Positions 16,458 through 23,978 of a DNA stretch of 38,958 nt are shown here, one piece after another (position 1 is the stretch's first letter; every line of letters begins with the position of its first letter). Position numbers and translations under genes: made by a program. The notes beneath the pieces were generated by a model. That model searched no databases and was not told where the DNA came from. It saw nothing but the letters and a program-made list of their open reading frames with translations. The stretch comes from Crocosphaera chwakensis CCY0110 (GTDB taxonomy: Bacteria; Cyanobacteriota; Cyanobacteriia; Cyanobacteriales; Microcystaceae): NCBI RefSeq assembly GCF_000169335.1, contig NZ_AAXW01000045.1, forward strand, positions 1 to 38,958, in the 5' to 3' direction.

Positions 16458-17066
16458 TTACCACATACCAGGAACGGGTTCAGGCGCAGGTTCAATTTCA
16501 GCTTGATTTTCTTCTACAGGAGGTAAACTTACGTCAGGACGATCCCAATCAATATCAGTTCTGGTTACTAAGGGAACTTCTCGTAAATCTAAACGAGATA
16601 CCCAACGGGGACGAGATTCAGCAACGTAGACATCTAACTCAGGTCTTTCGTCACTAATAATAACCCATTCACCGTCAACTTCTTTCATGATGACATCAGC
16701 ACCAGCTACAAGAGTTGGCCAGTAACCAGGTAATTGACTGGTTACGTGCCAAACATCCCGTTCTCCTGTGGTTAAGCCAACATCATAATTCATTCTGACG
16801 TGAGCATCTTTATTTTGTCCTGCGGAAATGATTTGAATCTGAGCGACATCTCCGGTAACACCACGAATACGACCGATGACATAGTCTTCAAATTTGAATT
16901 CTAACCAATCGGAACGATAAACATCGATGGGATCTTGGATAACATGACCCCGTAATTGACTAACAAGAACCTCTTCTTGAGCAGGTTCTGCTTGAGCAGG
17001 GGAAATTCCCAGTAAGGATAAGCCAAGGGCTAATCCTGCTAACATATGTGAGTGTTTGATAAACAC
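16458..17066 (-). CDS. Exported hypothetical protein (202 aa)
   Basis: It begins at GTG 17066 with GAGG five bases upstream; an ATG seven codons later is possible. A signal peptide (LAGLALGLSLLGISPAQA, cleavage after residue ~26) directs the protein out of the cytoplasm. The mature domain has many beta-strand-like stretches (WLEFKFEDYVIGRIRGVTGDVAQIQI, shortened here to its character: alternating hydrophobic residues) and DPIDVYRSDWLEFKFED. The C-terminus is proline- and glutamate-rich (PPVEENQAEIEPAPEPVPG). I do not recognise a named family, though similar proteins seem typical of cyanobacteria. The gene is monocistronic between two hairpins. Confidence 0.7.
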   Translation of the reverse strand: MFIKHSHMLAGLALGLSLLGISPAQAEPAQEEVLVSQLRGHVIQDPIDVYRSDWLEFKFEDYVIGRIRGVTGDVAQIQIISAGQNKDAHVRMNYDVGLTTGERDVWHVTSQLPGYWPTLVAGADVIMKEVDGEWVIISDERPELDVYVAESRPRWVSRLDLREVPLVTRTDIDWDRPDVSLPPVEENQAEIEPAPEPVPGMW

Positions 17067-17433
17067 GATGACCTCACTCCAACCTAATTGGGTAAACTAT
17101 AAATTGGGTAAACTGTTCTTTGACACTTTTAAGGATAGTTTAGTTCCCAGGTAAAGCCCAGAAATTTTAACTATACCTTTATAAGTGTTAACGCAAGCAT
17201 AATGATTTTTCAAGGTTTCCGAAGTCCCCAAGCCGATTTAGGGGACTTTATTTAACCTCACATTGTCAAGATTTCCTAACATTCTATAACTTAAGGATGA
17301 ATGGCGACCCAGAAATGAACTGTATAAGCGTCGTTATTTCTTACTTCTTAATCCTTCGGACTGATTTTTGATATCTTCTATTGAAGAAGGAGTCCAAATA
17401 CAGAATTCAGGATTCAAAAGAAAAAAATATACT
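17067..17433. other. Intergenic region with hairpin
   Basis: These 367 bases have no credible gene. They contain an 8-bp perfect inverted repeat, AAGTCCCC (17222-17229) and GGGGACTT (17241-17248). A second weaker fold lies around GGACT (17358) and AGTCC (17391). The first may end the transcript of the lipoprotein gene at 17434, though there is no good T-run on the minus strand. Confidence 0.5.
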
Positions 17434-18990
17434 TCACTGACCCAACTGGGGTTTAATCTGGTTAAAAAAGTCCCCCACGGCACTTAAATCAATGTTTTTG
17501 ACGAAATCGACTAATTTTTGTAGCCATTGAACCTTATTAGTATTAGGAATTTGTTGAGACGAGGGGGTTATCGTCTCAGGTTCGATGGTTTCTGATAAAG
17601 GAGTTGAAGTTTCTTCTATCACTGTCTCTGATGAGTCTTCAGTCAAACTTTCATCAGTCTCTAGTTCTGTGGGTTCAATGATAGTTTCTGGTTCCTCTAT
17701 AACTGTTTGAGTCTTAGATGAGGTTACAGTTTGATCAGAAGTTGGTAATGGTTCTATCGTTTCAGTTTCTTGAGTAATGGTTTCATCAGAAGCCGGTAAG
17801 GGTTCTATCGTTTCGGTTTGTTGGATGATCGTTTCTGGAGAAGCAGATCCAGATTCTATCTTTTCAGTTTCTCGGGTAATGGTATCATCAGAAATCGGTA
17901 ATGGTTCCGTATCTTCTTCAGTGATGTTTTCAGACGTAGGACTGGTAATGGGTTCAGAAGCAGACTCTTCAACTTGTTCTTGAGGTTCTATGGTTTCTTC
18001 TACTGTGGTGGGGGGAATCTCTTCTTCGATAGGTTCAGGTTCTAAGGTATAAATATAATTGGGATCAACAACAGAACGAGCTACCTCAACAGACAGTTCT
18101 CCTCGCACCAGTTTTGATAGGGTATCCTCTCCGTTAGGTTCGTAGGTAATCACTCGAACGGTATCATTAAAGGCATTATTAACTTCGTTTCCTTGTTCGT
18201 CAATAAATTCTAGCTGTACCCAGTTTTTCCCTGGTTCAAACCCTTTTAAATAAATAGGTTGCCAAGTGTCAATTAAGAAGCTTTCCCCGTTGATGGTAGC
18301 TTTAATACGCCAGTCTACAATCTCATCATTGGGATCACTTTGGGCAACAAAATGTAAGGGCGCATTGGTTAGATAGAAATCTAACATAATCGGTTCTGCC
18401 CCGTAACTTCCTTGGGGACGACTATAGGTAAGCAGAGGAAGGGAAGAAGAGGGAGAATTATCTTCTGTTTCTGTAAACACACTGAAAGTGGTTTGTGCAT
18501 AAGCCCCTTCATTTTTAAAACTTTCGTGCCAAGGACGAGAGGCAAACACCCGAATGGTATGGGTTCCTGGGGTTAAATCTTCGATAATAATGGGTTCATC
18601 AACGTTATAAATAGCCCGATAGGGTTGATTATCCACAAAAAGGTGTAAATGGGGTCCGAGTCCTAGGGTTTCATCTTTAAATAAAGGATAGTCTTTGACC
18701 TCTAACTGCACTGGTACATTTGTTTCTGAGAACATTTGCTGAGGTTTGGGACTAATAATGGTAACTTGAGGATGATATTGGGCTAAAACCTCTTTCAGTT
18801 CTTGAATAACTGTCGGAGGAGCAATTTCTGTTAATTTCGTGGTGGTAACAGGAACGGGAGAGGGTTCTATTCCAGGGGAAGACGCTTCTAAGCGATCGCT
18901 ACACCCTATTAACCCCCAACTTAAAAGACCAACGAGAATAGAACTAGACAGGACTTTGATCAATGGCGATCGCTGATTCAACCCAAACAC
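17434..18990 (-). CDS. Lipoprotein with Ig-like region and Thr/Glu-rich repeat tail
   Basis: The product is 518 aa from GTG at 18990, supported by AAGGAG about 9 bases upstream. A signal peptide ends in a lipobox (GLIGC, cysteine about residue 30), so it is lipid-anchored outside the cytoplasm. Residues ~70-300 form two beta-rich modules with HLHLFVDNQPYRAIYN and DWRIKATINGESF, the first resembling carbohydrate- or ligand-binding Ig-like folds. Residues ~325-480 are extremely Thr/Glu/Pro-rich, with four 17-residue repeats, probably an extended stalk. A short C-terminal helix region (VQWLQKLVDFVKNI) follows. Function unknown; a cell-envelope role is inferred. Confidence 0.7.
   Translation of the reverse strand: MFGLNQRSPLIKVLSSSILVGLLSWGLIGCSDRLEASSPGIEPSPVPVTTTKLTEIAPPTVIQELKEVLAQYHPQVTIISPKPQQMFSETNVPVQLEVKDYPLFKDETLGLGPHLHLFVDNQPYRAIYNVDEPIIIEDLTPGTHTIRVFASRPWHESFKNEGAYAQTTFSVFTETEDNSPSSSLPLLTYSRPQGSYGAEPIMLDFYLTNAPLHFVAQSDPNDEIVDWRIKATINGESFLIDTWQPIYLKGFEPGKNWVQLEFIDEQGNEVNNAFNDTVRVITYEPNGEDTLSKLVRGELSVEVARSVVDPNYIYTLEPEPIEEEIPPTTVEETIEPQEQVEESASEPITSPTSENITEEDTEPLPISDDTITRETEKIESGSASPETIIQQTETIEPLPASDETITQETETIEPLPTSDQTVTSSKTQTVIEEPETIIEPTELETDESLTEDSSETVIEETSTPLSETIEPETITPSSQQIPNTNKVQWLQKLVDFVKNIDLSAVGDFFNQIKPQLGQ
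17715..17918 (-). repeat. In-frame 51-bp tandem repeats (about four units)
   Basis: The motif GGTTCTATCG starts at 17750 and 17801, with diverged copies at 17852 and 17903, a strict 51-bp period equal to 17 codons. Translated units include IEPLPASDETITQETET, IEPLPTSDQTVTSSKTQ and IESGSASPETIIQQTET. Unit boundaries are approximate. Confidence 0.85.
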
Positions 18991-19066
18991 TGCTTACTCT
19001 CCTTCTTGTGGCAAAATCGGTCTATCTTTGACTATATCAGTTGCGTTGCAAAAACTCTAACCTTTA

Positions 19067-19085
19067 GGGGTGTGGGGTGTAGGGT
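19067..19085. repeat. Heptamer-type G-rich repeat, copy 1
   Basis: GGGGTGTGGGGTGTAGGGT consists of 7-base units of GGGTGTG/GGGTGTA type. The same 19 bases occur at 32040-32058. Here it lies 43 bp before the GT4 start codon, in the likely promoter or leader. Confidence 0.8.
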
Positions 19086-19127
19086 TTGATAAAATGTAGT
19101 TTATATTTTTTCTAATATTTTTACCTT

Positions 19128-20327
19128 ATGAAATATTATTTAGTTTATAGTGAACTGTCACAACAACCTGATTCTGCCCATGAAATTCATGATGTTATGT
19201 GTGCCAATGCTATGGCTAATCTGGGTTATAAAACTATTTTGACTTACCCTAATTACTCTCAATCTAACTTAAATATAGGGTCACTATTTTTTCCTTTTCA
19301 CCTACAAAAACCTAGCAGCAATTTTATCGAGTTTTATGATATTCAAGATCAATTAAATGTTTTGCCGTTGTTGATTCCTAAACTGATCCGTAAAGGAATT
19401 AATCGTTTTAATTTGAGTAGTTTGATGTGTAAATATTATTTACCAATTTATCTTAAAAATAAAATTACAGCAGTTCATACTAGAAATTGGAACTTTGCTA
19501 AGGCTGCGGTTAAAAATAAAATTCCTACTATTTTTGAACGCCATTATTTTCCTGAAAATAAGTTTGACCAAGCGATCGTTAATAATCCTTATTTTAGGGT
19601 TTGTATTAGTCAATCTGAACTAACTCGACAGAGTATCATTGATGCTGGAATGCCTACAGACAAAGCAATTTGGTTACACAATGGCTTTAACCAAACTTTC
19701 TTAGAAAGAAATTCAGATGATGCTGAAACCTGGCGTAAACAATTACTAAAAAATAACCGTAAAAAGTTAGTGATTTATTCAGGCGCACTTTATCCTTTTA
19801 AGGGGATTGATTTACTAATTGATGTGGCTAAACTATTACCTAATATTGAATTTGCCATCACAGGAGGAACGGAAGAACAGGTTAAACATTATCAAACAAT
19901 TGCTCAAAGGAAACAAGTTGAAAATATTACTTTTTTAGGTTGGATTGTACCGCGATCGCGTCTTATTAGTCTTTTTCAAGCTGCCGATATTTTAGCTCAT
20001 CCCCATCTCTCAGGTAAGTCGGCAAATTTTACAAATCCCGTTAAATTCTTTCAGTATTTAGCATCGGGAACTCCTATTGTTGCCACGGAAATTCCTCCTT
20101 TAATGTTTTTTAAACAAACGGTTCCCGTTGCGGTTTGGTGTCCTCCTGATCAGCCATCTATTTTTGCTCAATCTATCCAAAAAGCATTAGAGCTTTATCC
20201 ACGAAAGTCAACAGGATATCAAGAAAATATTGAATATTCTCAAAAATTTTCTTGGGAAAAGCGGGCAGAAAAAATTGTCAAGTATATTCCTGAACTTCAT
20301 CATGATGGGGAAAGTATTCAACCATGA
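19128..20327 (+). CDS. Glycosyltransferase family 4
   Basis: This 399-aa GT-B enzyme has an N-terminal acceptor domain starting LVYSELSQQPDSAHEIHDVM. A C-terminal nucleotide-sugar domain carries YSGALYPFKGIDLLIDVA, ITGGTEEQV, FLGWIVPRSRLISLF, ADILAHPHLSG and NPVKFFQYLASGTPIVATE. The last block is the usual donor-binding region, with Q in place of the first glutamate of EX7E and E at its end. It probably transfers a hexose in exopolysaccharide, glycolipid or glycoprotein synthesis; donor and acceptor are unknown. The stop overlaps the ATG of a 48-residue frame (ATGA), so a small partner may be translationally coupled. Confidence 0.87.
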   Translation: MKYYLVYSELSQQPDSAHEIHDVMCANAMANLGYKTILTYPNYSQSNLNIGSLFFPFHLQKPSSNFIEFYDIQDQLNVLPLLIPKLIRKGINRFNLSSLMCKYYLPIYLKNKITAVHTRNWNFAKAAVKNKIPTIFERHYFPENKFDQAIVNNPYFRVCISQSELTRQSIIDAGMPTDKAIWLHNGFNQTFLERNSDDAETWRKQLLKNNRKKLVIYSGALYPFKGIDLLIDVAKLLPNIEFAITGGTEEQVKHYQTIAQRKQVENITFLGWIVPRSRLISLFQAADILAHPHLSGKSANFTNPVKFFQYLASGTPIVATEIPPLMFFKQTVPVAVWCPPDQPSIFAQSIQKALELYPRKSTGYQENIEYSQKFSWEKRAEKIVKYIPELHHDGESIQP

Positions 20328-20470
20328 CAAGTGTTCCAAGATTATTTCCAAAAAATTCTGAAAATCCTCGTAGTGAAATCCCAGAACCTCGAATCATCAT
20401 CGTTGCAGGAACTTCGATCGCTTTTGGTACAACCTTTCAACGTAAATTAGCTAAAGCTGAGAAGAAATAG
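20324..20470 (+). CDS. 48-aa ORF coupled to the GT4 gene
   Basis: An ATG at 20324 overlaps the GT4 stop codon as ATGA and opens 48 codons to TAG at 20468. The peptide starts MTSVPRLFPKNSENPRSEIP, continues with a hydrophobic stretch RIIIVAGTSIAFGTT (residues ~29-43) that may be a short membrane anchor, and ends in a basic tail QRKLAKAEKK. The overlap geometry is typical of translational coupling, which is why I list it. I do not recognise the peptide, and it could be a chance frame or a remnant. Confidence 0.5.
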   Translation: MTSVPRLFPKNSENPRSEIPEPRIIIVAGTSIAFGTTFQRKLAKAEKK

Positions 20471-20522
20471 AATTTGATAATACACCTTGTCAAAGTCAGG
20501 TAGGCAGTGCATCCTCTTACAA

Positions 20523-21233
20523 TTAAACCATAGCTGATAGATTACTCATATTTAATTGTTGTAACCCTTGCCAATTTAAAATATCCTCATACAAAGATTC
20601 ATACCCTTTAACATTAGGATGTAAACCATCATTAATTAATCGTGATTTAACATAATTTTCTCCTCTTGCTAACCATAAATCAAAAATATCTAGATAAGGA
20701 ATATTGCGAGACTGACACAGTTTTTTAGTTACTTCTTTATAACGATATTGATCAAAATGATTAAAATAAAAACAATCTATAAAAGGCATTTTTTCTTCAT
20801 CTACAGGAACCATACCTACAAAATAAACAGGACATAGTTGCTGCGCTTGGTCTAATAAATTCTCTATTTCCTGTTGATAAGTCTCAAAGTCTGTAAATAA
20901 ACGCCCATTGGGTCGTCTCAACCTGGCTGAATCATTCACCCCAACTGAAAGAATAATCACATCAGGGACACGGTTGCGTAACTCTCCCCGATACCTATAT
21001 TCCCCTTCTAACCGTTCAGCTACCTGTTGGGTGCGATCGCCTCTCACCCCCAAATTATATAACACATGACCATTTTCTTGTGCCATCCACTGACGACGCA
21101 ACCTTTCAACCCATCCACCCCCAACGGGATCGCCGTACCCATACACCAAACTATCTCCTAACGCCACAATTCTCAATGATTGATGGTTAAAAGATGAATT
21201 CCAAATTTGGGTAGGGGTTGCAAGGGTTGACAT
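20523..21233 (-). CDS. SGNH/GDSL hydrolase family protein
   Basis: A 236-aa enzyme with the four SGNH blocks: GDSLVYGYG (nucleophile serine about residue 28), LGVRGDRTQQV (block II glycine), SVGVNDSARL (block III asparagine) and DGLHPNVKGY (aspartate and histidine near residue 220). Such enzymes are esterases or deacetylases; the closest type is the lysophospholipase/arylesterase-like group. No signal peptide is obvious, so it is probably cytosolic. It is convergent with the GT4 plus 48-aa unit, 52 bp between the stops. The substrate cannot be inferred. Confidence 0.88.
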   Translation of the reverse strand: MSTLATPTQIWNSSFNHQSLRIVALGDSLVYGYGDPVGGGWVERLRRQWMAQENGHVLYNLGVRGDRTQQVAERLEGEYRYRGELRNRVPDVIILSVGVNDSARLRRPNGRLFTDFETYQQEIENLLDQAQQLCPVYFVGMVPVDEEKMPFIDCFYFNHFDQYRYKEVTKKLCQSRNIPYLDIFDLWLARGENYVKSRLINDGLHPNVKGYESLYEDILNWQGLQQLNMSNLSAMV

Positions 21234-21397
21234 CCAAAGGACTCCTTTAATAGTCTGTAAAATAACTTCATATTTAGATATGAAACTTCATTGTAGCTTA
21301 ACTGCGTCAAAATGCTTAGTCAATATTCTTGTCTTTTTTAGATAAAATTTTGTTGCCAGTAATTCAGTTAAATTAGAGGATTCAAAAAGAGTTCAGA

Positions 21398-21901
21398 TTA
21401 GTTGAGAAGATTATCGATTTCTGGATAACGAGAGGTTTGTCCTTGTTGTTTTAAGAGTGTCTTGGCTTTTTTCAAATCAGCGATCGCTGCTTGACGATCA
21501 TCTAATTGTAAATACACTTTTGCCCTTTCGATGTAAATATCTGGTATGGTTTGATTAAGGGTTAAAGCTTTGGAAAAATCAGCGATCGCTGCTTGATAAT
21601 TGTCAATCTTAGCGTAGGCAATACCACGATTATAATAAGCTTCAACTTCTTCGGGATCGGACTGTAGAACTTCTGTAAAAAGAGCGATCGCCCCTTGATA
21701 ATCTCCTTTAATTCCTTTTTCCATCCCTTGAATTAATAAGTCATTGAGATGGGGATCAGAAATATAAGTTTGAGCGATAATCTGAGAATTTACCATTAAG
21801 ATAGTATTAAGAGAATCACTCAAGCCTGAAGTTGGTAAACAAGAAGTAACGAAAAGAATAACGGGTAACAATAAGACCTTATTTTTAACTGATAAATACA
21901 C
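21398..21901 (-). CDS. TPR-repeat lipoprotein
   Basis: The product is 167 aa, with a signal peptide and lipobox FVTSC (cysteine about residue 21), so it should be lipid-anchored outside the cytoplasm. Residues ~54-155 form about three tetratricopeptide repeats (GDYQGAIALFTEVLQSDPEE, DNYQAAIADFSKALTLNQT, DRQAAIADLKKAKTLL). TPRs mediate protein-protein contacts. Each repeat is marked at DNA level by a GCGATCGC palindrome in the same codon position. No enzymatic domain is present and the partner is unknown. Confidence 0.8.
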   Translation of the reverse strand: MYLSVKNKVLLLPVILFVTSCLPTSGLSDSLNTILMVNSQIIAQTYISDPHLNDLLIQGMEKGIKGDYQGAIALFTEVLQSDPEEVEAYYNRGIAYAKIDNYQAAIADFSKALTLNQTIPDIYIERAKVYLQLDDRQAAIADLKKAKTLLKQQGQTSRYPEIDNLLN

Positions 21902-22063
21902 AGAAAATTCCCTAAGGATTAGTAACTTAACTATTGGTATAGCAAAAAAATTGAATCATTAGCAAATGATAGAAATCCCCTGGAACTGCAACAAGGCAAA
22001 AGAAGACTTATCATAAGAGAGTAAAATAAGAGTTTCATCACACAAAAATTTTTAACCGTTTCT

Positions 22064-23533
22064 ATGATTGACATCTCTATAAAACGATTTCGCTGGTTAG
22101 GTTTAATTGTAATAACAACCTTGCTAGTCTTAATTTTTCGTTTACCTGCTGTTGCTCAAACTCCCAGACACTACACCGAGTTAGAATTTCCCCCGTTACC
22201 TGAAATCTCCATTCCTCAATACGAACGCTACCAACTCGACAATGGGATGGTAATTTATTTAATGGAAGACCATCAGTTACCCTTAATTAAAGGCAATGCT
22301 TTAATCAAGACCGGATCACGACTTGAACCGGCTCAAAAAGTTGGCTTAGCCGAAACAACTGGAAGCTTGATGCGTTTAGGAGGAACCCAAAAACATTCTA
22401 GTAATGAAATTAACGAACTCCTAGAACAACGGGCTGCTACAGTAGAAGTGAGTATCGGCACCACTTCAGGGAGTGCCAGCTTTAATACCCTGACAGAAGA
22501 CTTAGAAACGGTTTTCATGCTCTATAGTGAAATCTTGCAAGAACCCGCTTTTGCCGATCAACTATTAACCTTAATCAAAACCCAACAAAAAGGTCAAATT
22601 GCCCGTCGTAACGATGATCCGGGGGACATTGCCAGTCGAGAGTTAGAAAAATTGATCTATGGGGAAGAGAGTCCCTATGCTCGTACTACCGAGTATGAAA
22701 CCATCAATAATATTATCCGTGACGATGTGGTGGCCTTTCATCAAACATACGTACGGCCTGAGAATATCATTTTAGGGATTGTTGGAGACTTTGAACCGAA
22801 AACCATGAAGTCTTTAATCGAGAATCGTTTAGGAACATGGCAACCAAAGACCCCAGACCCAGAGATAAATATCCCCTCAGCCGAACAAAAACAAAGCCAA
22901 GGGGTGTTTTTAGTTAATCAACCTCAATTGAATCAAAGTAATGTGTTATTGGGGCATTTAGGGGGAAAATTCGATAGTCCCGATTATCCGGCTTTAGCAG
23001 TGGTGAATGGTTTACTGAATGGGTTTGGGGGTCGTTTATATAATGATTTGCGATCGCGTCAAGGTTTAGCCTACAGTGTGTATGGTTATTGGAGTGCAGC
23101 CTATGATTATCCTGGGGTATTTATTGCCGGAGGTCAAACTGCGTCTCAAACGACGGTACAATTTATTAATTCTTTAATGACAGAAATTAAAGAAGTACAA
23201 AATAATCCCATTGAACCGGATGAATTAGACTATGCTAAAGAGTCGATTTTAAACTCGTTTGTCTTTAAATTTGAGAATCCTAGTCAAACCTTATCTCGTC
23301 TGATGGCCTATGAATATTATGGCTATCCTCAAGACTTTATTTTTGATTATCAAAAAGGGGTAAAAGCAACCACTATTGAAGATGTGCAACGGGTGGCACA
23401 AGAACATTTTAAACCAGAAAATATGGTTACTGTAGTGGTAGGAAATGAACAAGAAATAAACCCGCCTTTATCTCAACTCGGACAAACTGTTACCTCCATT
23501 GATATCACCATTCCTGAAGAAGCGAAAACTTAA
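22064..23533 (+). CDS. M16 (insulinase/MPP-like) peptidase homologue without zinc motif
   Basis: The 489-aa protein has an N-terminal membrane segment or signal peptide (LGLIVITTLLVLIFRLPAVAQ), then two M16 domains. Where active subunits have HxxEH, it reads GLAETTGSLMRLGGT, so the zinc ligands are missing. The C-terminal domain keeps the Arg/Tyr substrate-binding pair (DLRSRQGLAYSVYG). This is the pattern of the non-catalytic partner in bacterial two-subunit M16 proteases, which act outside the cytoplasm. In many bacteria the catalytic subunit is encoded next door; none is present here. It is followed by a hairpin at 23546. Confidence 0.88.
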   Translation: MIDISIKRFRWLGLIVITTLLVLIFRLPAVAQTPRHYTELEFPPLPEISIPQYERYQLDNGMVIYLMEDHQLPLIKGNALIKTGSRLEPAQKVGLAETTGSLMRLGGTQKHSSNEINELLEQRAATVEVSIGTTSGSASFNTLTEDLETVFMLYSEILQEPAFADQLLTLIKTQQKGQIARRNDDPGDIASRELEKLIYGEESPYARTTEYETINNIIRDDVVAFHQTYVRPENIILGIVGDFEPKTMKSLIENRLGTWQPKTPDPEINIPSAEQKQSQGVFLVNQPQLNQSNVLLGHLGGKFDSPDYPALAVVNGLLNGFGGRLYNDLRSRQGLAYSVYGYWSAAYDYPGVFIAGGQTASQTTVQFINSLMTEIKEVQNNPIEPDELDYAKESILNSFVFKFENPSQTLSRLMAYEYYGYPQDFIFDYQKGVKATTIEDVQRVAQEHFKPENMVTVVVGNEQEINPPLSQLGQTVTSIDITIPEEAKT

Positions 23534-23545
23534 TATCATTTGTAG

Positions 23546-23566
23546 GGGCTTAATAAGATTAAGCCC
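23546..23566 (+). terminator. Hairpin after the M16 gene
   Basis: GGGCTTAAT (23546-23554) and ATTAAGCCC (23558-23566) form a perfect 9-bp stem with a 3-base loop, followed by TTATCATT. It lies 12 bp past the M16 stop. The T-run is weak, so termination efficiency is uncertain. Confidence 0.6.
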
Positions 23567-23601
23567 TTATCATTCAGATAAACTGATTCAGTTTGTAGAT
23601 A

Positions 23602-23976
23602 ATGTTACCTTTAACTGTGATTATCTTTGTTTACAATAAAATTGATGATAGTAAAGCTAAAATAGCTCAATTAAGTATTCAAAATACTATCTATGTTGAT
23701 GCAAAAAGAACAGCAGATTTTCAGATGACTCGTGGTATCAATCATATTTTGGATAATGAAGGTAATGAAGATGATATAATTGCCTTCCTTTTAGATCGAA
23801 ATTTACCTGTAGATGAAATTGAAGCAGCTAACTTGGCTGAAGAAATTATCAATAATCCTCCTAAACAGGGCTTTTTAACTATATCCAATGCTTTACAATG
23901 GCGATTACAATATAGAAGAGTAATATCTCTTGCTGGACAAGAAGAGGGTTTAATAAACATTTATCGAGCAAATTAA
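23602..23976 (+). CDS. Unknown 124-aa protein paired with DNA methyltransferase
   Basis: I do not recognise this protein. It begins LPLTVIIFVYNKIDD, a short hydrophobic N-terminus, then has YVDAKRTADFQMTRGINHIL, an acidic stretch (DNEGNEDDIIAF) and a likely helical C-terminus (NALQWRLQYRRVISLAGQEEG). There is no recognisable nuclease motif, HTH or cysteine cluster. A later ATG (before TRGINHIL) is an alternative start. The stop lies 2 bp before the methyltransferase ATG (TAATAATG), so the two are almost surely co-translated. It could be a specificity, inhibitor or regulatory partner, or the remnant of a larger restriction gene. Its base composition is close to that of the AT-rich methyltransferase. 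Confidence 0.6.
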   Translation: MLPLTVIIFVYNKIDDSKAKIAQLSIQNTIYVDAKRTADFQMTRGINHILDNEGNEDDIIAFLLDRNLPVDEIEAANLAEEIINNPPKQGFLTISNALQWRLQYRRVISLAGQEEGLINIYRAN

Positions 23977-23978
23977 TA

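Noticed and set aside
17777..17983. 68-codon plus-strand frame inside the repeat lipoprotein
   Set aside because: It arises from the antisense of the 51-bp repeats, not an independent gene.
22333..22518. 61-codon minus-strand frame inside the M16 gene
   Set aside because: It is antisense to a conserved domain, with no supporting signal.
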